From contig VXAZ01001018.1 in NCBI GenBank assembly GCA_013399875.1, positions 1 through 64,000 of the forward strand: a stretch of 64,000 bases of DNA. The letters are read 5' to 3'. Shown here piece after piece: positions 10,901-18,850 of the stretch (position 1 is the stretch's first letter; each line of letters starts with the position of its first letter). The notes beneath the pieces are model-generated. The model was not told where the DNA came from. It ran no database searches and saw only the letters and a program-made list of their open reading frames with translations. A program made the position numbers and the translations under genes. The DNA comes from Gymnorhina tibicen. Lineage: Eukaryota; Chordata; Aves; Passeriformes; Artamidae.

Positions 10901-11755
10901 GCGATGGGCAATTGGACTCTTGTGCTCTAGGAAGAAAAACAAAGGGAAGAGTGATGCTCACTGCCACACCGGCTGTGCTGGACCCCAAAAAATACATTCT
11001 GGGTACCACGGGCTAGATTTTCACAAGGGTGCAGCATTCACCTGACTTTTATACTTAAGAGCATAAGAACTTGAACTCTTTCTTGTTCATTTGTCTACAG
11101 ATACCCAACTCTTATGTTTGCTTGTCTTTGTGAAGGAACCCAAGCATGTGATTTTTATGGTTCTAATACAATATTTACCTCTGTAAGCAGCTACTTAATT
11201 CAGATGTTCTAAAAGACTGTTGGGACTTACTATTCGGGGTTAGCAAACGTGTCCTTTGCGTAACCACCACCACCAAACACTGCAAATAAAGCAATGCGGC
11301 TGCAGTTTGATTAGAGCAAACATTCTTCTTGTGAACGCTAAGTTATTAACTTGTCAAAAGACAGAACTTCCAAAAGCACAGTGCACCTGCTTTTTCCATG
11401 TTGGAAAGGAACAGATCCTGAGTCATTAACATCTGTTCATGCACCACACAGGCATTGCAGAGGGATGGCACCACACCTCCTCGTCCAGTTAAGTTGTCCT
11501 GAGTGTCCTACCCATCTCCCCACTGTCTCTTCATTTAGTTTCTTTTCAAGTCAATAATTTCTTTCTGTTCAATATGGATCAGGCTCCCACGAATTGTTTG
11601 GGAAACTGTATCAAAGACATTAAATTGATAGAACAAAGACTTCCAAGAGAACTAATTAGTCCTTTCTTACCTGCATCTCGTGCAGTTCTTTGTAGATTCC
11701 TGGATCTGGCAGAACTTAGGAGAAAAATAAATGAAATTAATGTTAACCACTTCAT
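1924..11755 (-). CDS. ALB: Serum albumin, complete coding region in 14 exons
   Basis: Secreted plasma carrier of fatty acids, bilirubin, metals and hormones, made mainly by hepatocytes. Coding exons on the minus strand, 5' to 3', are 11671-11755, 10866-10926, 9908-10040, 8893-9107, 8158-8290, 7888-7985, 6994-7123, 5890-6104, 5632-5764, 4724-4821, 4426-4564, 3557-3780, 2907-3039 and 1924-1974. All have GT-AG borders and compatible phases. The total is 1848 nt, or 615 residues plus TAA. The signal peptide is about residues 1-18 ([18 protein letters not shown]), followed by a propeptide ending in the furin-type site RTAR and a mature start of DAEHK. The free thiol (QYLQKC, mature Cys35, human Cys34) is present. 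Eight CC pairs mark the three homologous domains. The drug-site Arg-Tyr is kept (VRYTKK), while human Trp214 is replaced by Ser (FQASKLV). No frameshift or internal stop was found. Identification is from recognised chicken and mammalian family features. Confidence 0.97.
2826..2893. repeat. Low-complexity G/T-rich tract in ALB intron 13
   Basis: The plus strand has long runs of T interrupted by G (TTTGGGGGTTTTTTTTGTGTG and similar), ending in poly-T. On the transcribed strand this is an A/C-rich run starting just after the exon 13 donor. No coding content. Confidence 0.7.
2907..3039 (-). CDS. ALB: ALB exon 13 (domain III)
   Basis: 133 nt. Encodes [19 protein letters not shown] and [15 protein letters not shown]. 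Acceptor TTTTCAG, donor GTACTT. The donor lies directly beside a low-complexity G/T-rich tract (2826-2886 on the plus strand). Confidence 0.95.
3557..3780 (-). CDS. ALB: ALB exon 12 (domain III)
   Basis: 224 nt, the canonical length. Encodes [19 protein letters not shown], the [14 protein letters not shown] motif and [16 protein letters not shown], a stretch nearly invariant in birds. Acceptor TTTTCAG, donor GTAAGC. Confidence 0.95.
4022..4182 (+). mobile_element. CR1 LINE 3' fragment in ALB intron 11
   Basis: Plus-strand CR1 3' end. It contains GGGCAACCTGCTCCAGAGGA, CCCTGCCCATGGCAGGGTG, GAACTGGATGATCTTTAAGG and a terminal ATTCTATGGTTCTATGAT. It is a severe 5' truncation of about 160 bp and lies between ALB exons 12 and 11. 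Confidence 0.85.
4426..4564 (-). CDS. ALB: ALB exon 11 (domain III)
   Basis: 139 nt, the canonical length. Encodes [19 protein letters not shown] through [17 protein letters not shown]. It retains the Arg-Tyr pair that in human albumin forms the Sudlow site II esterase centre. Acceptor TTGTCAG, donor GTGAGT. Confidence 0.95.
4724..4821 (-). CDS. ALB: ALB exon 10 (domain II/III linker)
   Basis: 98 nt, matching exon 6 in length and position within the repeat unit. Encodes [19 protein letters not shown] and [13 protein letters not shown] plus two bases. Acceptor TTTGCAG, donor GTGAGC. Confidence 0.94.
5632..5764 (-). CDS. ALB: ALB exon 9 (domain II)
   Basis: 133 nt. Encodes [19 protein letters not shown] through [15 protein letters not shown], a strongly conserved vertebrate albumin signature. 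Acceptor TTTCAG, donor GTAGGT, phase 0. Confidence 0.95.
5890..6104 (-). CDS. ALB: ALB exon 8 (domain II)
   Basis: 215 nt, the second-domain counterpart of exon 4. Encodes [32 protein letters not shown] and the stretch [19 protein letters not shown]. Acceptor TTTACAG, donor GTAAGT. Confidence 0.95.
6994..7123 (-). CDS. ALB: ALB exon 7 (domain II)
   Basis: 130 nt. Encodes [19 protein letters not shown] and the [14 protein letters not shown] segment. The Trp closing the exon (preproprotein residue 285) is not at the human Trp214 position, which is Ser here. Acceptor TACCCAG, donor GTAAGC, phase 0. Confidence 0.95.
7888..7985 (-). CDS. ALB: ALB exon 6 (domain I/II linker)
   Basis: 98 nt. Encodes [19 protein letters not shown] and [13 protein letters not shown] plus two bases. 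This is the long helix joining domains I and II. Aligned by eye to human albumin, Lys195 is retained and Lys199 is Gly. Acceptor CCACAG, donor GTAAGTT. Confidence 0.95.
8158..8290 (-). CDS. ALB: ALB exon 5 (domain I)
   Basis: 133 nt. Encodes [19 protein letters not shown] through [15 protein letters not shown]. Acceptor TTCTAG, donor GTACAG. A different frame over the same bases is also open but has no family match and ignores the splice sites. Confidence 0.95.
8893..9107 (-). CDS. ALB: ALB exon 4 (domain I)
   Basis: 215 nt, one codon more than the 212-nt mammalian exon. Encodes [19 protein letters not shown], then the double-cysteine motif [15 protein letters not shown] and [12 protein letters not shown]. 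Acceptor CTTGCAG, donor GTAAGG. Confidence 0.95.
9908..10040 (-). CDS. ALB: ALB exon 3 (domain I, free cysteine)
   Basis: 133 nt, the canonical length. Encodes [17 protein letters not shown] through DAPDCSKPL. Contains the unpaired cysteine of YLQKC and the conserved stretch VANEDAPDC. Acceptor TTTCAG, donor GTAGGC, ending in phase 0. Confidence 0.95.
10866..10926 (-). CDS. ALB: ALB exon 2
   Basis: 61 nt between CTTCCTAG and the consensus donor GTAAGTG. Encodes [20 protein letters not shown] plus two bases of the next codon. It is one codon longer than the usual 58-nt mammalian exon because of a Glu between Ala and His at the mature N-terminus. The preceding bases GGGGGT offer a weaker alternative GT, but only the chosen donor keeps the frame. 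Confidence 0.93.
11671..11755 (-). CDS. ALB: ALB exon 1 (signal peptide and propeptide)
   Basis: Reads [18 protein letters not shown], then [10 protein letters not shown], and ends one base into the next codon before a GTAAG donor at 11670. The ATG is the first in the exon and lies about 70 bases downstream of a TATA box. The hydrophobic core fits an 18-residue signal peptide. RTAR matches the minimal furin motif R-X-X-R. Confidence 0.95.
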
Positions 11756-11822
11756 GGTTTTGGGTTATGATGTGAGCAAAATTGCTCAAAAATGCTAGGA
11801 AGATTGAAGGAAGAGCATTTGC

Positions 11823-11829
11823 TTATATA
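11823..11829 (-). promoter_or_regulatory. ALB: ALB TATA box
   Basis: The minus strand reads GTATATAAGC, about 70 bases upstream of the start codon. That implies a transcription start near 11797 and a 5'UTR of roughly 40 nt, like other albumin genes. Confidence 0.75.
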
Positions 11830-11848
11830 CCCTTCACTACCCATGCCT

Positions 11849-11861
11849 GTAAAATATTAAC
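11849..11861 (-). promoter_or_regulatory. ALB: HNF1-like site in the ALB proximal promoter
   Basis: The minus strand reads GTTAATATTTTAC, matching 11 of 13 positions of the HNF1 consensus GTTAATNATTAAC. It sits about 55-60 bases upstream of the inferred start site, the location of the liver-specific HNF1 element in mammalian albumin promoters. Binding is inferred from motif and position. Confidence 0.6.
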
Positions 11862-14800
11862 CCTCGAGCTGGCATTTGCAGATGTCCATTTGGCCTGAAG
11901 AAGATTACAAAACTTCAGCTGCCCTTGCCAAAAACTAATTTGATATTAGTTATTTATTCTGTGTTTTTACTCTGGGCCTTTTTGTCCTGCAGAGGTTGAA
12001 CCTTCCAGCACCCAAAAAAGATAAAAGTTTTGCGTAAATTTCCTTATCAAATGACAAACAAGGAGTTCAAGGCATCAGACAAAAAAGTCATCAGGGCTAA
12101 TTCTATAGCCTTTTTTTTGCTAGTATTTGTTCAAAAGCAAAGCATGTTTGTATTGTATAGTAACAACTCACCCAGACAGGACTCAGTCCACTTGAAATTA
12201 GAGAATTTTAATTTTAAATCACTTTATTAAGATGAGATGGCTAATCTAGACATCTAGGGCTGATTTGAGCACCTGAATCTGTTAGGTCCTGTTCTGGTTT
12301 TCTGTGGGTACTGCTGTTCGCCAGTATCCAGAAAACAGCCAAACACATGGGCGAACATGTGCAAGAGCTGTCATTTCAGACAATTTCTCATTTTTACTGA
12401 CATCCTCCCAAGAGTTATCTCTTAATTAAGCATCGCTCTCTGCTCTGAAAAAATTCCTATTGATTAGGCAGTAACTTAGGAGATCAGACACAGGAAGAAA
12501 TGTGCAGTTTGCACAGAGCCCCAGGACATGGAATAAAATTGAAATTACTTTCCTAGGATACCCAGAGAGATGCTTCAAAAAATCCCGAACAAGTATAAGG
12601 TTGGATCCTTGCTGAGTGCAAAGTGATGTAGCTTCTCAGTGGGAAATACTATGATTTATTTTAATGAATTTATGTCCCCAGTGTCTGAATGTCAACCCAT
12701 ACAACTGGAGGTTGTGTGCTGCCTTGCAACTCTTGGCTTTGTGAGCACCCACGTGGTAAAGCTGAGCATGTGGTCTGCAAAAACTTCCTTAGTCCTTAAG
12801 GTTCCCTTTTCTACTCTGTTTTTCTTCCTCAGGTGGGCAGTTTTGCCGTAACTCTGTATTATTCCTAATGGGAATAATAAGAACAATTCAATGATCGGTT
12901 TTCTGGAAATTTGACTAAATAAATAAGCACATGCATAATACTTCCTTTTGTTTCTGAGTTTTTAAAGTGAGTTTTTAAAGACATTTGAAATAAAGCAAAT
13001 GGCATGTCTAAGCTCAAAATATTTACAGGCAGTTTTCATTCAGGAAAATGCCAAGGCAATGCATCTTGTGTTCCAGAAAGGCTGTTCTGTTCTCCAGGAA
13101 TAACCACATAAAACTGAGATGAGTTCACAGAGTAGTTCGATACAATGAAATTTCTACTGGCTGCTGCTGTTGCAAAAACTTTTGCATTTTCCTGAGTCTG
13201 CTCCTGATATTTTTGTAGGTAAAAACCAGCATTCTGCTAGTGACTTAAATGAACAAGGCTCTATTTTGGGAATTAAAAGGTTATTCGGATAACTCTTACT
13301 GAAGGATGGTGCAGGCAAGCCAGGTTGGCAGAAAAGCAACGTTAGAAATGTCATAATGTTAGACACTGGGATTGTTTTCAGGTGGTTGTAGCAAAATCCC
13401 ACATTTCTGGAGAATGATGGGAATTAGGACGAACAATCTGGACCTTTCAGGCCTGTGCTACTTCAGCCTAACAAAATCTGAGGAAAGAGCTTGTTATGTC
13501 TGTAATTATTTTACTGCCTATATCCCTCTGTCAGAGAAGATCCATCTCCTTTCAGATCTTAAGAGAGCATTCAGTGGGACAGAAACACGTGTTCAGGTAT
13601 TTTCTGGATAACCATAAGGTGGTAAAAAACTGTGGTATTGGTGAATGATGTCTTAGAACAGCTCTTGAGATGCTCTCAGGCTGTACGAAAGAAGTCTCCA
13701 GAAAGCTACAGCAAAGGGCTGGGAGGGCAAAGCTGAAATTCAGCACAATGAATGCAAAGTTGCATCCTGAAAGCTCTCTGGAATTTTCCCTTGCAGCATT
13801 GTGCAGTGTTAGCAAGAACACCCCCGGTCCCCTGGAGTTAATATGTAAGTTTGGAATACAGGGTCCATGTTTATTTCTAGATATCTTCTGTTGTCCGTCC
13901 TGTACTTCATGCCAATGGTTCATATAACTGCTGAGAGCTGAACTCCAATGCTCATGTTTGTTTAACAATATTAAATATTATACTGAGCTTCCTGTTACTC
14001 AATGCTTTCATAATGCGTTGAGTTCACTCCAACAAAGTTGTCCTGGTATTAGAGAAAGGAATTTATCAATGGCATTTTAAGATGATCCGTTTTCACGCTC
14101 ATTTATGCCTAAAGTTACTGTTGATTACTAGTTTTATTCCAGGTGTGGGGAACCAAAGGACAGTAATTCCAAGAGTAATTGATCTGGAAATAAAAAGGAT
14201 GCATAATTTTTACATACTTCATCATACCAGCCTGTGCAAAGTGGAAGAGCAGAAACAAAGCAGACCGAGATGTACTAATATGGCATGAGGCTCCTGAGAA
14301 ACAAATGTGATGTATCATAAGAACAACTGTCAGAGCCCTTTTGGAAAGTAAGTCCTTTTCAAAGTAATCTCTCAAAACCCAAAGAACATCAAGAAATCTT
14401 TTACTTTTGTTCCCCTCAATTTTATTTACTGCTGTTTCTTCTTTTTTTCAAGACCTAAAGTTCTGTTTGTGGGATTGGACCACGAGACACGCACCAAACC
14501 TAGAGACATTCCTGTGCCAGTAGCCACAGAGAGTAGCTATTTTCTTTAGTAACTGTAATGATCAGTATATTTCTAAATAAATGTCTGTAGCCCTGGACAC
14601 ATGGACAGGTATCAGGTATTACTTTTTTTCCTGCTCCAGTGCATGATGTTTGCCATTCTTATCACTGATGTTTGGCTCCTGTGCAGAACGAGTCAAACAT
14701 CTCAGATATACGGCTTTTGTTTGAACAGAGATGGACTCATTGATATAAAACAAGCAAACATAAAGACACAAGGGATTTGATCACTGTGGCAGAACAGGCA

Positions 14801-17800
14801 GAAACCTGCTCAGGTGTAGCTAACAGCATTCAATGTCAGGTGTGTCTCCTGGGCATATCATCGATGAGTTCTGATAGTTTCACCTGTTCACCTTCTGGCA
14901 TCAGCCACGCAGTGTTAGCGAGTTCTCGATCATTCAAAAAAGGATTTTTGAATCAACAAGAATAACTATTCTTGCTGATCCTGTACATTTGATCCCTAGG
15001 GCATTCTACCATCCCTACCCCTTTGTCTCACAAGTCTGCAATGCGGTGATGTAGCTGTTTTCCTTATTAATTACCATTTGCCAAGATCATTCTTTGGCAG
15101 CAGGTACAAGAACAGTTTTGCTTTGCCTATTAAGCATTCAATTGCTTGAATATATCCAAATATAGAGCCTCAGTGCTTTCTGAGGGTATCAATTCTGGGA
15201 CTTCTCAGAAGTTGTCTCCTTCTTCCATGTCCCTACGACTTTTTTTGCTGCCAGTTCAAGTAGGTAATCCACAAAACAGATGAGTATTGGCCTAATCTAT
15301 TATCCATTTCTAAGTCTCTCAAAAAAAAATCAGTGTTATATCTTGGTATGGATGTATCTAAATTTTGCATCTAAATACAAAATAGATGAGGGAAAGAAAT
15401 ACCCGAGGTGCAGCATTGCTCTGTTCAGGAAGTCCTTCTCAGGAAGATTTTTTTCTTCAGTGTTTCTTATAATGCCTTTGATAATTTTCTCTGGAACTGA
15501 AATCGTTGCGGTGGTGTGATTGATGTTTGGCTCATCATAGGACTGTCGGTGGGGATCTTTCTTCTTCCTCTTACATAAGTCCCAGAGGCCTTTGGAATCC
15601 AGTGCATTCACTTGTGCCCTAGAAACTTTCTGGCACTAAGTTTCCAGTTTCTGTGCTGCTCTTCTATGCTACCTGATGGTCTTTGGCAGGAGAGAAGAGC
15701 CATTTAATGTGGTACAGTCAAGAGCCAAAGCTGAAAGCTTTTGTTTGGCAAGAGATTGTTAATATTTCTTCCCTAGGTTTGATGTACTTCAGCTTTAGCA
15801 ATAAAAGAAATACTGCAAACTTTTGAGGAACAGCAGGAAATGTTTGGAGGGTTTTTTTGTTTTGAATTTCTTTAGGCCATTGATCCGTAACCTCCAGTAT
15901 CTACAAAAAACATGGCTACAAACTTCTTTTTTGTAAGTGTAAGTAGGTGTATTTGCTAAAATCAGAAACCCAAGCATGTGTAAAATGAAGTAATGATTCT
16001 GGGAGCCACTGGGTTTCTCTCAACTTGAAACACTTTAAGAGTTGAAAAAAATTCTCTATGTCTAGAGGGGCTTTAGGACTTAAGGAAAATTTTTGCCATT
16101 CTGCAGCTGCCCCCCACAATGTTACTGTATCACTGGCAGTGCTGACACTCTTACTTTGTCTTATTTTTCATTTAGTTTCATTGTAGACTTATGGATTTCC
16201 CATTCTGGCCTAAAAACTGCCAAGCTGATAAATATTTTCTCTTTCATGTCCATCTCCATAGAATCAGAATCTGTGTTACTGCTAAAATTGTTCTCTTGTG
16301 CTGTTTTTTCTGTTAGGGCCTTGGGGTTTTTCATGTTGGTTTCTTTCTTGGGAAGATCCTAGTTCATCTATTTAAGACAACTTGTAAATGTTCAAGCATT
16401 AAGGAGATAAAGCGAGTGATTCTTTTCTCAGCCTTTCCTCTATTCCTTAGCAAACAATTCCTTAAGACAAAGCCCTCACTAGTTTGAAAAAGGAAAAGAT
16501 AGCAATTTTAAATGAAGTCCTGGAGCAAGAATAGCATTTTCCACCTCAAATATCCCCTACTGTCTGTGGAATTTCTTTAGCTGAGAGTCGGGGCCTCAGG
16601 TGGCACCTTAGCAGGAGAAGAAGTTTGTAGGCCATTTCTAGGTCCTTGTTACCAGAGCAGGCAGGACAAGACAACTTAAAATTTGGCACTGTCATTTACT
16701 TGCTGACATAAAAAGATAATCCACCTCTGCATATTATGCTGCAGTTATGAATTCTGAGGCTCCACGAATGAAATGTGAAGCATCCTGTCCCCACAAGTGA
16801 AATCCAAAGGCAAGGTGAAATATTTCCACATTTCTTACAGGCCTTAGCCTGTAAAGCAAAGTTCAGTTAGTCAAATCCAAGCACCTGTACTTTTCCATTG
16901 TAAAAATCAATCGTTTTTCAAGCAGCATTCAGCCAAACCACATTTATTAGGTGAGCTCTGGCTTGTAGTTCCAGGGTCAGTACTTCCTTCAAGGTGAATC
17001 AGATTCTCAATGCTATTACCAGGATGTAATGATCTCTTAGAAGAGAACTGGATTTGCAGCAGCAGCAACAAAACACTGTCTTTCTTCAGGTTGCTGTTTT
17101 CCTTCCCATGTTCTCCTTTACCTGGATTTCCTACATTATGACACATAATACTGGAAACTGGGATTCCCATTGTTAAGGAAATGACTAAAAGTAATACAAA
17201 ACTGAGGAAATGTTGCTTGGTTTATTTGTTTGTTTGTTTTTCTTTGGAGGAGACAAATGACTGGGGTTTGAAATTCAATCTCTCTGAATTTGAGGGCCTT
17301 CAGGAAGACCTGATTTTAGAAGAAAGGTTCCTCAGTATATTCCCGGCATCAGAAAAATTTCATCAGAGACCAAAAACTGTGACTGAGCTTAGCAAAGATC
17401 TGTATGGTTCTTGCGGTTCTCTTAAGTAAGTTATCAAAAGATTGGTCCATACATCAGAGGAACTAAAGAGATCTATCAGGCAGATCCGTGGCTGTGCAAA
17501 GCCTGAATAGCTGTGATGTTTGGTTTGTTTTTTTAAAATTTGAACACTAAACTGAGAATCCTTCTTAAGTCATGCAAAGAAATATTAACAAACTCTTTGC
17601 ACATGAAGCTTTTGGTGTTGTCTTTTGGATCAATTAGGCAGAGGCTACACTCGTGAGGCCATTCCTCTGTGGTGCCCTCCAACCCCATGCTGACAGTCCT
17701 TGACATTTGCTTTCTGCCCAAAGGCTTTTTCTGCTCATACCAACAGTGCTTCAATATTGCCAGTCAGGCATATCCACAGCCTGTTCGCAGGTCTCAGAAA

Positions 17801-18470
17801 TAACTCAGGAAATTCAGTTATAACAATTAATGTAGTAGTGCCCTTATCTGGCACTTTCGGTTTAGAGTGAACATGGGTTCTGACTTTCCTCCTTGACTCT
17901 GAGTGCGGGAAACAGAGTGGGTGTCTAGGCACTGGAGCTATTCCCAGTGCAAAGAGGCTTAAGGCTTCCCTTAAAGTCAGTGCAGATCTAGGAAGATTGC
18001 TGGCTCCCTGGACTGGGAAATTGGAAGCTGGGCAAATTATCTGTTGAATCAAATTTCTCCCAGTTCCTATTGGCAGAGAGGAGAGCCTAGTGCTAAGTCA
18101 AGACTGAGGACACTGTTCCTGGTGAGCCCAGGAAGCCTGAAAATGCTGAGAGTCTGATAAGAACACAAGTCTCATGGTTTCCGGGGTCCTGCTGCACTGC
18201 TGGGCACTGCAGCCTCTTTGCTGTCAGCAAGTAGGAGTTTTGGGATGGATCCTTTGACATGCTAGAATACAAATGTTCTTGCATCACTTGACAGAAATCT
18301 CTCAAGTACAGAGCCTGCCCTCCCTGCAGGTTTGCCAGAGCCAATACGGAAATACAACTGGATTTTATGAAAGTTTATCAGTATTCTGATGTTTCCAGTG
18401 AAACATTTTGGATTGAGTTAATTTACATGCTTTATTGGTGCTTTTGCCAGTGCTGGGTTAATGGTTAGAT
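11862..18470. other. ALB upstream intergenic DNA, no confirmed gene
   Basis: AT-rich DNA upstream of the albumin promoter, where distal liver enhancers are expected in this family. The only exon-like item is the unidentified minus-strand ORF at 15336-15611, listed separately. A minus-strand frame at 13552-13968 and others are open but show no domain, splice structure or repeat match. Confidence 0.5.
15336..15611 (-). CDS. Unidentified exon-like ORF, possible exon or relic
   Basis: I do not recognise this product. The minus-strand frame is open from after a TAG near 15634 to 15336. It is Lys/Glu-rich and protein-like in composition: SKGLWDLCKRKKKDPHRQ, an NHT glycosylation sequon, then VPEKIIKGIIRNTEEK and NLPEKDFLNRAMLHLG. 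A possible acceptor (TTTCTAG at about 15621) and a possible donor (GG/GTATTT at 15412) would give an exon of about 210 nt. The acceptor's pyrimidine tract is poor, and no partner exon was recognised upstream or downstream. It could be a lineage-specific exon, a decayed gene fragment or chance. Confidence 0.2.
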   Translation of the reverse strand: MNALDSKGLWDLCKRKKKDPHRQSYDEPNINHTTATISVPEKIIKGIIRNTEEKNLPEKDFLNRAMLHLGYFFPSSILYLDAKFRYIHTKI

Positions 18471-18477
18471 CTGATGA

Positions 18478-18850
18478 TCATAAAGGGACCAGATCGGTCA
18501 GGCACAATTTGCCCTTAGTGAAGCTGTGATGGCTGTCCTGGATCACTTCTCTGTCTTGCATGTGCCTCAGTGTTGCTTCCGTGCAGATCAGCTCCAAGGT
18601 CTTCCCCGGCACAGAGGTAAAGCTCACTGGTCTATAGTTCCCTGGGTCTTCCTTTCTACCCCTTTTACAAAAAGTTTCCCTTTTTCCAGTCACCGGGGAC
18701 ATCACCTGACAGCTATGACTTTTCCAATACGATGGAGAGCGGCTTGGAGACCACATCAGCCAGCTCCCCCAGGACCTTGGGATGCATGCCAGCAGGCCCC
18801 GGAGACCCGTGGCTATAGCATGTTCCATGCCATTCCCACTATCCCACTAT
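18478..18850 (-). mobile_element. Broken CR1 LINE reverse-transcriptase fragment
   Basis: The minus strand encodes recognisable CR1 ORF2: a segment resembling [20 protein letters not shown], then [12 protein letters not shown], then in another frame [40 protein letters not shown] and L. The [16 protein letters not shown] block and the QHGFTKGKSCLTN-type block are hallmarks of CR1 reverse transcriptase. A stop and a frameshift near 18680-18720 break the frame, so it is a dead copy. Unlike the other CR1 pieces here, it keeps internal ORF2 sequence and lacks the 3' end. Confidence 0.88.

Noticed and set aside
12857..12879. 9-bp inverted repeat TATTATTCC/GGAATAATA
   Set aside because: Short and AT-rich; expected by chance in a 64 kb window.
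13552..13968. 138-codon minus-strand frame upstream of ALB
   Set aside because: No recognisable domain or splice sites, and the opposite strand is also open over the same bases.
17533..17754. 73-codon minus-strand frame followed by an A-rich run, considered as a retropseudogene
   Set aside because: No parent gene recognised, the A run is short and interrupted, and no target-site duplication is visible.
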